64,000 nt of DNA from Ferdinandcohnia salidurans. GTDB lineage: Bacteria > Bacillota > Bacilli > Bacillales > Bacillaceae_L. The position numbers were made by a program, and so were the translations under genes. Of the stretch, positions 1 to 9,175 are shown piece after piece. The stretch covers positions 1-64,000 of the forward strand of contig NZ_JBHUEK010000008.1 in assembly GCF_042680725.1 (NCBI RefSeq), read 5' to 3'. How positions within the stretch are numbered: position 1 is the first letter of the stretch; each line of letters starts with the position of its first letter. The notes beneath the pieces were generated by a model, which worked only from the letters and a program-made list of their open reading frames with translations, was not told the origin of the DNA and ran no database searches.

Positions 1-62
1 TGCGATGACCCGCACGTACGGATCTGTGAGAGGCGCATGAGTAATTCATGCGCCTACTCTAT
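1..62 (+). mobile_element. 3' end of a group II intron (domains V-VI), truncated by the window edge
   Basis: The first bases read as the distal half of a domain V hairpin (GCGATGA...CGCACGTACGG), then the linker TGTGAGAGG, then a domain VI hairpin (GGCGCATGA / TCATGCGCC) ending CTACTCTAT. The same order of elements closes the complete intron at 14814-16705, but with different stem sequences, so this is a different intron. Its body and any reverse transcriptase lie outside the window. The exact 3' boundary (about 62) is inferred from the usual AY end. Confidence 0.75.
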
Positions 63-524
63 TTATATTCATATTTCACTAATGCAACGCTTTTTAGCGC
101 TAAAGAATTATATTAATAAAACAAAATCTCCTATTTTCTTGAAAGGTGTATTTTAGATATTACTTTTGAAAAACTAATAATATCAACAGTTTCACTAAAA
201 AGTAATAAAAATAATAAAAATTATCTTGCAATTTCGACATAGTTTTAATAGAATTTTAAGTAGATTAAGAGAATAATCACTTTTCTGTTATAAATGCATA
301 TTAACTTAATTTTAAAAATTGACTTGTATTTGTAATCTTTCTGTAATAAAATTTAGTTGATTCTTTTGTCAGATAATTTCTATATATTTGACACTTCAAA
401 GCTTTAGTGTGGTAAAATAAGAGATTGCTAGAATTTTTTTGGTTGATATTTCACTAAAGATATTATATTTTGAATAATGAGTGAACTTGTTTTTTAGTTC
501 CGGTAAGGAAGGTGAACTGTTTTT
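63..524 (+). promoter_or_regulatory. AT-rich leader of appD with candidate sigma-A promoters
   Basis: No credible gene is seen in this 460-bp spacer. A promoter-like pair TTGACT (319-324) and TGTAAT (342-347) has 17-bp spacing. A second pair TTGACA (388-393) and TAAAAT (413-418) has 19-bp spacing. Both point toward appD and would give leaders of about 100-170 nt. I saw no riboswitch or obvious operator. Confidence 0.45.
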
Positions 525-1508
525 ATGGCTACATTACTAGAAGTGAAAAATCTAAAAACCTACTTCTACAAAAAGAAAACTGTAATACCTGCCGTAGATG
601 GCGTTGATTTGAAAATAAATAAAGGTGAAACCCTAGCTATTGTAGGTGAATCTGGATCTGGTAAAAGTATTACATCACTTTCAATTATGAAGTTAGTTCC
701 AAGCCCAGCTGGGAAAATTGTCGAAGGTGAAATCATTCTAGATGGTAGGAACCTGGTTGATTTATCTGAAGCTGAAATGTGTAAGGTTCGTGGGAATGAT
801 ATATCAATGATATTCCAAGAACCAATGACATCTCTTAACCCAGTACTAACAGTTGGTGAACAAATTACAGAAGTACTAATGTATCACCAAAAAATGACGA
901 AAGCTGAAAGTACAAAAAAGGCAATTGAAATGTTGGAATTAGTTGGTTTCTCAAGGGCAGCAGAATTAATAAATGATTACCCACATCGCCTATCAGGTGG
1001 TATGCGTCAAAGGGTCATGATAGCGATTGCAATGAGTTGTAATCCGAAGCTTCTAATAGCGGATGAGCCTACAACAGCACTTGACGTGACAATACAAGCC
1101 CAAATTCTTGACTTAATGAAGGACTTAAGTCACAAATTTGATACTTCAATTCTACTAATCACTCACGATTTAGGTGTTGTCTCAGAAGTAGCAGATAAGA
1201 TCGTTGTTATGTATGGGGGCCAAGTTGTTGAACAATCACCAGTAGATGATCTGTTTGATGAACCGCTTCACCCTTATACTGTTGGACTTATGAACTCTAT
1301 TCCTGCTATCGAAGGGGAGATAGAACGACTTCAATCGATTGAAGGGAACGTACCGTCACCGGAAAATATGCCAAAAGGATGCAGATTTGCTCCACGCTGT
1401 TCTAAAGCATTTGACCGCTGCTTTGCTGAAGCGCCTCAGCTTAAACAAATGGGTAAAGAACGAGCAGTTCGCTGTTTCTTATATGACGACGAGGGGGCCA
1501 AAGCATGA
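525..1508 (+). CDS. appD: Oligopeptide ABC transporter ATP-binding protein AppD
   Basis: This is a cytoplasmic ATPase of a peptide importer. Walker A (GESGSGKS) is at residues 41-48, the ABC signature LSGGMRQR at 156-163, and Walker B LLIADE at 176-181. The C-terminal oligopeptide/dipeptide extension carries the Cys residues of the OppD/DppD type (GCRFAPRC...AVRCF). At 327 aa it is a normal length. It is first in appD-appF-appA-appB-appC, overlaps appF by 4 nt, and sits next to yjbA-trpS-opp as in B. subtilis, which supports App rather than Dpp. The ATG at 525 follows an AAGGAAGGTG ribosome binding site. Confidence 0.9.
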   Translation: MATLLEVKNLKTYFYKKKTVIPAVDGVDLKINKGETLAIVGESGSGKSITSLSIMKLVPSPAGKIVEGEIILDGRNLVDLSEAEMCKVRGNDISMIFQEPMTSLNPVLTVGEQITEVLMYHQKMTKAESTKKAIEMLELVGFSRAAELINDYPHRLSGGMRQRVMIAIAMSCNPKLLIADEPTTALDVTIQAQILDLMKDLSHKFDTSILLITHDLGVVSEVADKIVVMYGGQVVEQSPVDDLFDEPLHPYTVGLMNSIPAIEGEIERLQSIEGNVPSPENMPKGCRFAPRCSKAFDRCFAEAPQLKQMGKERAVRCFLYDDEGAKA

Positions 1509-2527
1509 TTTCAACAAACGTAGAAAATAAGGTTGATTCTTCACAAGAAAATAGTGAAATCATCCTTGAACTTCAAGATGTAAAAAAATACTTTCCGATC
1601 AAAGCTGGACTATTACAACGAAATGTTGGAAATGTCAAAGCGGTCGATGGAATAAGCTTGCAGATTAAAAAAGGTGAAACAATTGGACTAGTTGGAGAGT
1701 CAGGTTGCGGGAAATCGACAACTGGTAGAACAATTATCCGGTTGTATGAACCAACTGATGGGAAGATCATCTTTAAGGGGAAAGACATTACGCATATGTC
1801 TGAAAGTGAGTTAAGAAAGTCCGTACGAAGAGATATTCAAATGGTTTTCCAAGATCCGTTTGCTACTCTTAATCCAAGAAAGACTTTACGTTCGATTATC
1901 AAAGAACCATTAATCACTCATAATCTATATACCGCAAAAGAGCGGGAAGAAAAAGTAAAAGAATTAATGGAAACTGTTGGATTGAATTCTTCATTCATTA
2001 ACAGGTATCCGCATGAGTTCTCAGGAGGACAACGCCAAAGAATTGGGATTGCAAGAGCACTCGCTTTGAACCCTGAATTGATAATCGCAGATGAACCTGT
2101 ATCAGCACTAGACGTGTCAATTCAAGCACAGGTAATAAACTTAATGGAAGACCTTCAAGAAGAATTTGGTCTAACTTATATCTTTATCTCGCATGATTTA
2201 AGTGTCGTAAGACATATAAGTGATAGAGTGGGAGTTATGTATCTTGGTAAGATGATGGAATTAGCGAATAAAGAAGATTTATATGCTGAACCGCTTCATC
2301 CATATACTCAAGCATTATTATCTGCAGTTCCTGTTCCTAAAAAATCAGGAACAATTAAAAGGGAACGTATTGTGTTAAAAGGGGAACTTCCAAGCCCTTC
2401 AAATCCACCAAGTGGTTGTGTATTCCACACAAGGTGTCCAGCAGCAACAGATATTTGTCGCCAGTTGGTGCCAGAATTTAAAGAAGTTAAACAAGGGCAT
2501 TTTGTTGCATGTCACCTTTACGAGTAA
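1505..2527 (+). CDS. appF: Oligopeptide ABC transporter ATP-binding protein AppF
   Basis: This is the second ATPase of the App importer (340 aa) and would form a heterodimer with AppD on the AppB/AppC channel. Walker A (GESGCGKS) is at 64-71, the signature FSGGQRQR and Walker B LIIADEPVSALD follow, and the C-terminal oligo_HPY extension (GCVFHTRCP) is present. An ATGA overlap with appD implies translational coupling. The N-terminus is about 20 residues longer than the nucleotide-binding domain needs, so a slightly later start is possible. Confidence 0.9.
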   Translation: MISTNVENKVDSSQENSEIILELQDVKKYFPIKAGLLQRNVGNVKAVDGISLQIKKGETIGLVGESGCGKSTTGRTIIRLYEPTDGKIIFKGKDITHMSESELRKSVRRDIQMVFQDPFATLNPRKTLRSIIKEPLITHNLYTAKEREEKVKELMETVGLNSSFINRYPHEFSGGQRQRIGIARALALNPELIIADEPVSALDVSIQAQVINLMEDLQEEFGLTYIFISHDLSVVRHISDRVGVMYLGKMMELANKEDLYAEPLHPYTQALLSAVPVPKKSGTIKRERIVLKGELPSPSNPPSGCVFHTRCPAATDICRQLVPEFKEVKQGHFVACHLYE

Positions 2528-2641
2528 AAGTGACGGCACAGAATATATATAGATTCTTTGAAGGGAGGAGATGCCACCTAAAGGGATCAATTTAAGCAGT
2601 AAAAACTAAAAATTCTAACAAAATGATAGGGGGAAACAAAC

Positions 2642-4315
2642 GTGAAGTTAAGAAAAAGCTTATGGCTATTTTTAGTCCTAACACTTGTAATGTCACTTTT
2701 CTTGGCAGCTTGTAGCGGTGGCGGCGAAGAAGCTGGCACAGACACGCCAAAAGAAGAAGAACCAGCTAAAGAAGAACCAGCAAAAGAAGAACCAAGCAAT
2801 GAGCCAGTTGATGGTGGAGATTTAGTTGTTGGATCTGCTGGTAGCCCAACATTATTCAACCCATATTTCTCAACTGATACAGCTTCAAGTGATATTGAAG
2901 GATTCATTTACAATGGATTAGTAACAGTTAACTTAGATTTAGAAGTAACAAATGACCTAGCTGAAGAAATCACTCCTTCAGAAGATGGTTTAGAGTACAC
3001 TGTAAAACTTAAACAAGGTGTTAAATTCCATGATGGAGAAGAAATGACAGCTGATGATGTTGTATTCTCTTACATGTTAATGAAAAACCCAGACGTAGTT
3101 TCTGAGCGTAAATCAAACTTTGAAAGCATGGAAAAAGTAGAAAAAATCGACGATTACACTGTTAAATTTACTTTAAACAAAGTAGACGTAACTTTCTACC
3201 CAACAACTTTGAGCTATTCTGTACTACCTGAACATATCTTAAAAGATATTCCAGCTGGTGAATTACACGAAGCTGAGTTCAACACTAAAAACCCAATCGG
3301 TACTGGTCCATTCAAATTTGTTGAGTGGAAAGATGGAGAGTATGTAAAAGTTGAAGCATTTGATGACTATTTCGATGGTCGTCCACACTTAGATTCAATC
3401 ACTACACGTTATGTAGCTGATGCAAACGCACTAGTTGCTGCATTACAAGCTGGTGAAATCGACATGTACAACGCAGTTCCTGGAACTGAAGTTGACACAG
3501 TTAAAACGATCGAAGGTACTAAAGTTGAAAATGGTTTAGCATTATCTTATACATTCTTAGGTTTTAACCAAAAAGATGAAAGATTCCAAGATAAGAAAGT
3601 TCGTCAAGCATTTACACACGCTGTAAATAAAGAAGCAATCGTTGAAAGCATTATGAATGGTGCTGGTCAACCAGCTACTGCTCCTGACAGCCCATTAATG
3701 TGGACTTACAATGACGATGTACCACAATTTGAGTATGATTTAGAAAAAGCAAAAGCATTACTTAAAGAAGCTGGATGGGAAGATACGAACGGAAACGGTA
3801 TCGTAGATAAAGATGGTAAAGAAATGTCATTCTCTATCAAAACGAACCAAGGTAACAAAATCCGTGAAGATATCGCTGTAGTATTACAACAGCAATTTAA
3901 AGAAATTGGTGTAGAAGCGAAACCTGAAATCGTTGAATGGTCTGCATTCATCGAGCAAATCTCTGCTCCAAACTGGGAGTACGAAGCTATGATTCTTGGT
4001 TGGGCATTATCAACATTCCCTGACCAATATGATATCTTCCACTCTTCACAAGCTGCAGAAGGCTTAAACATGACATGGTATAGTAATCCAGAAGCAGACA
4101 AGTTAATGGAAGAAGCAAGACAAACTACTGACATTGAGAAATACAAAGAGATTCACAAAGATCTATACAATATTCTTGTAGAAGATCAAGCTTACACATT
4201 CTTGTATTACCCTGAAGAATTCCGTGCTATGCCGGAAGAATTACAAGGTTATGAGTTCCATTCAAGAAACCCATTCTATAATGCTCATAAATGGTGGTTA
4301 CAAGCTGCAAACTAA
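2642..4315 (+). CDS. appA: Oligopeptide-binding lipoprotein AppA
   Basis: This is the extracellular peptide-binding receptor of the App importer (557 aa, SBP_bac_5/OppA family). A lipoprotein signal peptide ends in lipobox LAAC with Cys24 as the lipidated residue. A Glu/Lys/Pro-rich tether follows (residues 31-56) before the binding domain. The GTG start at 2642 is preceded by AGGGGG. Codon choice is markedly more optimal than in appD/appF, which suggests high expression. The reading frame is intact; from memory appA is broken in B. subtilis 168. Confidence 0.9.
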   Translation: MKLRKSLWLFLVLTLVMSLFLAACSGGGEEAGTDTPKEEEPAKEEPAKEEPSNEPVDGGDLVVGSAGSPTLFNPYFSTDTASSDIEGFIYNGLVTVNLDLEVTNDLAEEITPSEDGLEYTVKLKQGVKFHDGEEMTADDVVFSYMLMKNPDVVSERKSNFESMEKVEKIDDYTVKFTLNKVDVTFYPTTLSYSVLPEHILKDIPAGELHEAEFNTKNPIGTGPFKFVEWKDGEYVKVEAFDDYFDGRPHLDSITTRYVADANALVAALQAGEIDMYNAVPGTEVDTVKTIEGTKVENGLALSYTFLGFNQKDERFQDKKVRQAFTHAVNKEAIVESIMNGAGQPATAPDSPLMWTYNDDVPQFEYDLEKAKALLKEAGWEDTNGNGIVDKDGKEMSFSIKTNQGNKIREDIAVVLQQQFKEIGVEAKPEIVEWSAFIEQISAPNWEYEAMILGWALSTFPDQYDIFHSSQAAEGLNMTWYSNPEADKLMEEARQTTDIEKYKEIHKDLYNILVEDQAYTFLYYPEEFRAMPEELQGYEFHSRNPFYNAHKWWLQAAN

Positions 4316-4341
4316 TATGAGTTAATTAAATTGATAGTTGA

Positions 4342-4377
4342 AGAGGGAAGGGTAGTTTCCCTTCCTTCTTTCTTTTG
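4342..4377 (+). terminator. Intercistronic hairpin between appA and appB
   Basis: A stem GGAAGGG / CCCTTCC is followed by a T-rich tract. Its position behind the binding-protein gene suggests a partial terminator or mRNA-stabilising 3' end that would let appA be more abundant than appB/appC. Confidence 0.6.
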
Positions 4378-4453
4378 AAACCGAAAACTCCTGGATATAC
4401 GTATCTAGATAAAAACATAGACGAATTTATTAAATTATGAAGGAGAAATAGCT

Positions 4454-5404
4454 ATGGTATCTTATATCATCCGACGAACATTAATGGCTATTCCCCTATT
4501 ATTAGGAATTACCATCATTTCATTTGCAATTATGCATATGGCACCTGGTGACCCAACTGCACTATTGATGGATCCTAATATTAGTAAAGCAGATAGAGAA
4601 ATAGTTATGCAGAAATATGGATTTGATCAACCGGTCCATGTACAGTATTTCAAGTGGTTAGGAAATATGCTTCAAGGCGACTTTGGAGATTCTGTTATTA
4701 ATAAGGGAAGAGACGTTTCCGAATTGATTTGGAATCGATTGCCGAACACCCTGTTGTTGATGGGGGTATCTACGATTTTAGCAATTGTTATTGCAGTCCC
4801 ATTTGGAGTAATTTCTGCAGTACGTCCATATTCTAAAATCGATTATACGGTTACTGTATCCTCATTTCTAGGACTTGCTGTACCAAATTTCTGGTTCGGA
4901 TTAATTTTAATTATGATTTTCTCTGTTCATCTTGGCTGGTTCCCTGCTTCTGGTACTCAAACTCTAAATGCTCCGTTTAGCATTTGGGATCGTATTCACC
5001 ATTTAATTTTACCAGCGTTTGTTTTAGCTACTGCAGATATGGCGAGTTTAACTCGATATACTCGTTCAAGTATGATTGAGGTTGTTAACCAAGACTATAT
5101 GAGAACTGCAAGAGCAAAAGGCTTTAAAGAAAGAAAAGTTATTGCAAAACATGGATTACGAAATGGTCTAATTCCCGTAATAACGATTTTTGGAATTATG
5201 ATACCAAGTTTCATCGGTGGTTCCGTTATTGTTGAATCCGTATTTGGTTGGCCAGGTCTTGGTAAATTATTTGTTGATTCAGCTTTCCAACGTGACTATC
5301 CAATTGTTATGGCAATAACTGTAATTTCCTCCGTATTAGTAGTAGTAGGAAATCTTATAGCCGATATCTTATACGCTATCTTTGATCCGAGAATTGAATA
5401 CTAG
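4454..5404 (+). CDS. appB: Oligopeptide ABC transporter permease AppB
   Basis: Membrane permease subunit (316 aa) of the App importer. An N-terminal membrane segment (RRTLMAIPLLLGITIISFA) and five further hydrophobic segments are visible. The BPD_transp_1 coupling loop appears as EVVNQDYMRTARAKG, the EAA-type motif that contacts the ATPases. ATG 4454 has AAGGAG upstream. It is followed 15 bp later by appC. Confidence 0.9.
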   Translation: MVSYIIRRTLMAIPLLLGITIISFAIMHMAPGDPTALLMDPNISKADREIVMQKYGFDQPVHVQYFKWLGNMLQGDFGDSVINKGRDVSELIWNRLPNTLLLMGVSTILAIVIAVPFGVISAVRPYSKIDYTVTVSSFLGLAVPNFWFGLILIMIFSVHLGWFPASGTQTLNAPFSIWDRIHHLILPAFVLATADMASLTRYTRSSMIEVVNQDYMRTARAKGFKERKVIAKHGLRNGLIPVITIFGIMIPSFIGGSVIVESVFGWPGLGKLFVDSAFQRDYPIVMAITVISSVLVVVGNLIADILYAIFDPRIEY

Positions 5405-5419
5405 AAGGGGGGAAGAAGG

Positions 5420-6328
5420 ATGGCACAACCTAATTTAGCATCAGGAAACGAAATAGAACTCCAAGGTTTAAATTCAAAGGCTGACACTTTAACGAAAATA
5501 ATGATTCGTAAGTTCTTTAAAAATAAACTTGCAGTTATAGGTGCAGTGCTTTTAATTCTTATTATCTTATCAGCAATATTTGCACCTTTATTAACGCCAC
5601 ATGATCCAGACAAACAGGATTTGTTAAAAAGACTAGTAAACCCTAGTAAGGAACATTTACTAGGTACAGATACATTTGGACGAGATCTCTTAACTCGATT
5701 ATTGTATGGCGGAAGAATCTCATTACTAGTTGGCTTTGCTTCCGTTGCTGGGGCAATTACGATTGGAACAGCACTAGGTGCAATTGCAGGATATTTTGGT
5801 GGTATTGTGGATGCTATGATCATGAGATTTGTAGACATCATGCTCTCCATTCCACAAATCTTCTTGCTAATTACACTTGTAACAATTTTCAACCCAGGTG
5901 TGGATAAGTTAATACTTATTTTTGCACTTACAGGGTGGACGACCACAGCCAGATTGGTACGAGGTGAGTTTTTATCATTACGAGGTCGTGAATTTGTTTT
6001 AGCATCGAAAACAATTGGAACTAGAAGCTTTACGATCATCTTCAGGGAAATTCTACCTAACGCAATGGGTCCAATCATTGTTGCGGCAACATTAAATGTT
6101 GGTGGAGTTATTTTAGCTGAGTCTGCTCTTAGTTACCTTGGATTAGGGATTATGCCACCAACACCAAGTTGGGGGAATATGTTACAAGGTGCACAAAGTA
6201 TTACAATCATGCTTAATCAGTGGTGGGTACCAACTGCTCCAGGCTTAATGATTTTAATTACAGTATTATGTTTTAACTTTGTGGGTGACGGCTTACGTGA
6301 TGCCCTTGATCCAAAAATTAATGAGTAA
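5420..6328 (+). CDS. appC: Oligopeptide ABC transporter permease AppC
   Basis: Second membrane permease of the App importer (302 aa). It has the long cytoplasmic N-terminus typical of OppC/AppC (about 40 residues), a first membrane helix, an extracytoplasmic loop with GTDTFGRDLLTRLLYG, and the coupling motif EFVLASKTIG. AGGGGGGAAGAAGG precedes the ATG at 5420. A terminator closes the operon directly after the stop codon. Confidence 0.9.
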   Translation: MAQPNLASGNEIELQGLNSKADTLTKIMIRKFFKNKLAVIGAVLLILIILSAIFAPLLTPHDPDKQDLLKRLVNPSKEHLLGTDTFGRDLLTRLLYGGRISLLVGFASVAGAITIGTALGAIAGYFGGIVDAMIMRFVDIMLSIPQIFLLITLVTIFNPGVDKLILIFALTGWTTTARLVRGEFLSLRGREFVLASKTIGTRSFTIIFREILPNAMGPIIVAATLNVGGVILAESALSYLGLGIMPPTPSWGNMLQGAQSITIMLNQWWVPTAPGLMILITVLCFNFVGDGLRDALDPKINE

Positions 6329-6360
6329 AAAAGCCAAGATGCCATCTTGGCTTTTTCTTT
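6328..6360 (+). terminator. Rho-independent terminator of the app operon
   Basis: Stem AAGCCAAGAT / ATCTTGGCTT with a 3-nt loop, followed by TTTTCTTTT. Confidence 0.9.
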
Positions 6361-6496
6361 TGGAAATAACACTATGTACTCGTGTTATTGTCATGTTTTG
6401 AGAGCTTGTACCATAGATTGTATTAAGGATCTCGGGACAAGCAGGTGATTGGTTTGAAAACCCAATATGACCCAATCGAAGTTGTAAGGTATACGG

Positions 6497-6712
6497 ATGG
6501 GTAGAGCATTTTTATTTTTAGTTGGATTTGGACTGGCTGTTAGCGGTGGAATTACTACAATTGCATATTTAAATTTAACTACGACAGGATTCACCTTTAT
6601 TGAATTTCTACTATTTATTAGTAAGAGAATCGAGTGTTATTTAATCGTAGTCGGTTTAGCCATGGTCTGGATAAGTATTTATTTTCCTTTTGTATCCTCA
6701 AAAAAGGATTAA
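6497..6712 (+). CDS. Small two-helix membrane protein, function unknown
   Basis: A 71-aa protein with two predicted membrane segments (about residues 3-25 and 46-65), separated by a short loop and ending SSKKD. GTAAGGT precedes the ATG at 6497. Position between the app operon and yjbA suggests a conserved Bacillus gene of unknown role. I do not recognise a family. Confidence 0.6.
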   Translation: MGRAFLFLVGFGLAVSGGITTIAYLNLTTTGFTFIEFLLFISKRIECYLIVVGLAMVWISIYFPFVSSKKD

Positions 6713-6811
6713 TTTTGCATGTATTTTCTAACAATACATGAATATTTTGGAATAAAACTTTCTCCTTCTGCCTATACTGTTGACAAACAGCTTTGAAGTG
6801 AGGGGTAAAAA

Positions 6812-7561
6812 ATGTTGTTTCTTCATGATATTTGGGTAAATTGGTTTGAAGGTGAAGAAAATGGTTACAACGTTTGTCACTTCCATGAATGGCGCAAGGA
6901 TGATAGTGTTGAACTGTTAGACCAGGTACCTTTGCTAAAAATTGAGTCTCCTTTGTTTAACTACATTGAGAATGATTTGATGGAACTACCACAACAACTA
7001 CTTATGGATGTTTACCAAAAAGCGTATGTTCGTAAAAATCATGAACGAATTCAGCAAGATTATTGCTTCGTTGTGACAGATGGTCAAGGGATTATCGCAG
7101 TAGACACGATAGGTTATAATATCCCAATTCGAAAAAGTCGATTAATTCCTCGACAGGAACAACTCGTTTATGAGATGGTGAATGGCCATGAAGCAATTCC
7201 TTATACCTTTGATAGTAAGGATATCATAAAGGATAAGGAACACCACATTTTATCTCCATCGCCATTTGAAATGGCAGGTCTAACCCGAAAGGAAAGACAG
7301 TTAAAGCAGCTATTATTTATGGCGTTAGATCAGTTAGCATCAACGAAAAATGTGGCAGAGATAAGGTATTGGTATACGGAGTGGAATCCTTCGAAATACC
7401 ACGAAATTCAAGAAATGCAATTTGAAGAAGTTTGGCAAAACCTCTATGAAGAAACGAGAAACGGTTGGACAAGCAAACATGTGCAACTATGTGAAAACTT
7501 GATTAAAGGTCAACCATTTTTTGAAAAACTTTGGGAAATTGAACATGAATCAAAAGTGTAA
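6812..7561 (+). CDS. yjbA: YjbA family protein (DUF3603)
   Basis: A 249-aa soluble protein that starts MLFLHDIWVNWFEG and matches YjbA in sequence style and in position between appC and trpS. No membrane segment or catalytic motif is evident, and its function is unknown. Charged helices dominate the C-terminal half. GAGGGG precedes the ATG at 6812. A terminator follows 5 nt after the stop, so it looks monocistronic and converges on trpS. Confidence 0.85.
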   Translation: MLFLHDIWVNWFEGEENGYNVCHFHEWRKDDSVELLDQVPLLKIESPLFNYIENDLMELPQQLLMDVYQKAYVRKNHERIQQDYCFVVTDGQGIIAVDTIGYNIPIRKSRLIPRQEQLVYEMVNGHEAIPYTFDSKDIIKDKEHHILSPSPFEMAGLTRKERQLKQLLFMALDQLASTKNVAEIRYWYTEWNPSKYHEIQEMQFEEVWQNLYEETRNGWTSKHVQLCENLIKGQPFFEKLWEIEHESKV

Positions 7562-7565
7562 ATGA

Positions 7566-7602
7566 AAAAGGATTTGTTCTTTAACAAATCCTTTTTTCTT
7601 TT
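7566..7602 (+). terminator. Rho-independent terminator of yjbA
   Basis: Stem AAAGGATTTGTT / AACAAATCCTTT followed by TTTCTTTT. Confidence 0.85.
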
Positions 7603-7702
7603 GTTCAGATATTAAAAATCTGGAAGTTATAGTCGATAACTGTAATTATCGCCGATAAATCAATTTAATGGCCGATAGCTCAAACTTTAAAAATCTTTTT
7701 CA

Positions 7703-8692
7703 TTATTTTCTCTTTCTTCCAAGTCCCATTGCATTTTCCATCTTTTTTACGGTTTTACTTGCAACTCTATTGGCTTTGTCAGCACCAGAATCAAGGATTT
7801 CGTCCAATTTTGGTGAATTGAAGATTTCATTGTATCGTTCTTGTATTGGGCGAATCTCGCTTAATACGACCTCTGCAAGGTCTGCTTTGAATTCTCCATA
7901 ACCTTTTCCTTCATATAATGCTTCGATTTCCTCAATGGTTTTATTGCTGAAATTTGAATAAATAGTAAGCAAATTAGAAATACCAGGTTTATTTTCCTTA
8001 TCAAATTTTACAATACCCTCTGAATCTGTTACAGCACTTTTTATTTTCTTTTCAATTTGTTTTGGGTCATCAAGTAGGGCAATATATGCTTTTGGATTTG
8101 GATCAGATTTACTCATTTTCTTAGTTGGATCTTGTAAGGACATAATTCTTGCGCCTTCTTTTGGAATTCTTGCTTCAGGTATTGTAAAGATTTCACGATA
8201 TTTTTTGTTGAATCTTTCTGCCAGGTCTCGTGTGAGTTCAATATGTTGCTTTTGGTCTTCACCTACTGGAACAAGGTCAGCATTATAAAGAAGAATATCA
8301 CCAGCCATTAACGGTGGATATGTTAATAAACCAGCCACAACAGCTTCTTTTCCTTGAGACTTATCTTTAAATTGAGTCATTCTTTCGAGTTCACCAATAT
8401 AAGAAACACATTGTAACATCCAACCTGCTTGAGCATGTGCCGGAACCTCTGACTGAATAAATAATGTTGCTTTTTCCGGATCAAGTCCAATTGCAAGATA
8501 AAGTGCTGCTAAGCTCTTAATGTTCTTTCGTAATTCTTGAGCGTCCTGCGGAACAGTAATCGCATGTTGGTCAACAATACAATAGAAGCAATTATATTCA
8601 TTTTGCAATTCAATAAATTGTTTCATTGCCCCAATGTAGTTACCTAATGTTACTGAACCACTTGGTTGAATACCTGAAAAAATAGTTTGCAT
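7703..8692 (-). CDS. trpS: Tryptophanyl-tRNA synthetase
   Basis: Class I aminoacyl-tRNA synthetase that charges tRNA-Trp (329 aa, the usual length). GNYIGA provides the HIGH-like signature near residue 18, and KMSKSDP is the KMSKS loop. The start is the ATG at 8692, with AAAGGAGAG just upstream. A longer in-frame extension to 8824 would run through the T-box antiterminator and is not real. Expression should depend on uncharged tRNA-Trp through the leader described separately. Confidence 0.95.
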   Translation of the reverse strand: MQTIFSGIQPSGSVTLGNYIGAMKQFIELQNEYNCFYCIVDQHAITVPQDAQELRKNIKSLAALYLAIGLDPEKATLFIQSEVPAHAQAGWMLQCVSYIGELERMTQFKDKSQGKEAVVAGLLTYPPLMAGDILLYNADLVPVGEDQKQHIELTRDLAERFNKKYREIFTIPEARIPKEGARIMSLQDPTKKMSKSDPNPKAYIALLDDPKQIEKKIKSAVTDSEGIVKFDKENKPGISNLLTIYSNFSNKTIEEIEALYEGKGYGEFKADLAEVVLSEIRPIQERYNEIFNSPKLDEILDSGADKANRVASKTVKKMENAMGLGRKRK

Positions 8693-8739
8693 GTTATTTC
8701 TCTCCTTTAAGTAACCGGTATAAAGTTTGAGTAGTATAA

Positions 8740-9020
8740 GGCAAAATAAAAAACCATCCATCCCTAACAAATTAATGTTAGGGACGAATGGTTTCCGCGT
8801 TGCCACCCTAGTTATTTTACCCATATAGGTAAAATCTCTCGTTTCCTTGTAACGTAAGGAATACGTCTTAGCCTACTTCATTTTTCAGCAAAGATGCTCA
8901 AAGTCCATTCCATATGCTCCATTATCTGTTCACACCAACCACAGACTCTCTGAAAGAGGTAATAACCTCTTAATTAATGTCCACATATGTACTACTCTTC
9001 TTCATAGCCCGTTATTAATA
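8740..9020 (-). promoter_or_regulatory. T-box riboswitch (Trp) controlling trpS
   Basis: On the minus strand the conserved T-box core AGGGTGGCAACGCGG (8795-8809) is followed by a terminator with stem CCCTAACA...TGTTAGGG and the tract TTTTTTATTTT. The upstream part folds into the usual stem I region. Binding of uncharged tRNA-Trp would stabilise the antiterminator. The specifier codon should be TGG; I infer this from the downstream gene. Confidence 0.92.
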
Positions 9021-9028
9021 TTATTTTT

Positions 9029-9056
9029 ATTATAATCTTTTCCTCATGAAATGCAA
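9029..9056 (-). promoter_or_regulatory. Candidate sigma-A promoter of the trpS T-box leader
   Basis: On the minus strand TTGCAT and TATAAT are separated by 16 bp, placing the transcript start just upstream of T-box stem I. Confidence 0.6.
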
Positions 9057-9080
9057 GTATTCTCGCTAAAATCTTAAGGC

Positions 9081-9096
9081 TCTTATGCGCATAAGA
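9081..9096. promoter_or_regulatory. 16-bp perfect palindrome upstream of oppA, candidate operator
   Basis: TCTTATGCGCATAAGA is its own reverse complement and lies 80 bp upstream of the oppA start, between the divergent trpS leader and oppA. The regulator is unknown. Confidence 0.35.
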
Positions 9097-9175
9097 TAGT
9101 ACGTTTTGAAACAACATAAGTAGCGTATATCTTTTGAAACAAAAAAAGGAAATTACATATTGGGAGGTCATCTAT

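Noticed and set aside
5401..6078. 225-codon frame antisense to appC
   Set aside because: It mirrors a well-supported permease gene, has Ser/Pro/Ile-rich shadow composition and no ribosome binding site.
8693..8824. N-terminal extension of trpS
   Set aside because: It reads through the T-box antiterminator and terminator; the real start has its own ribosome binding site at 8692.
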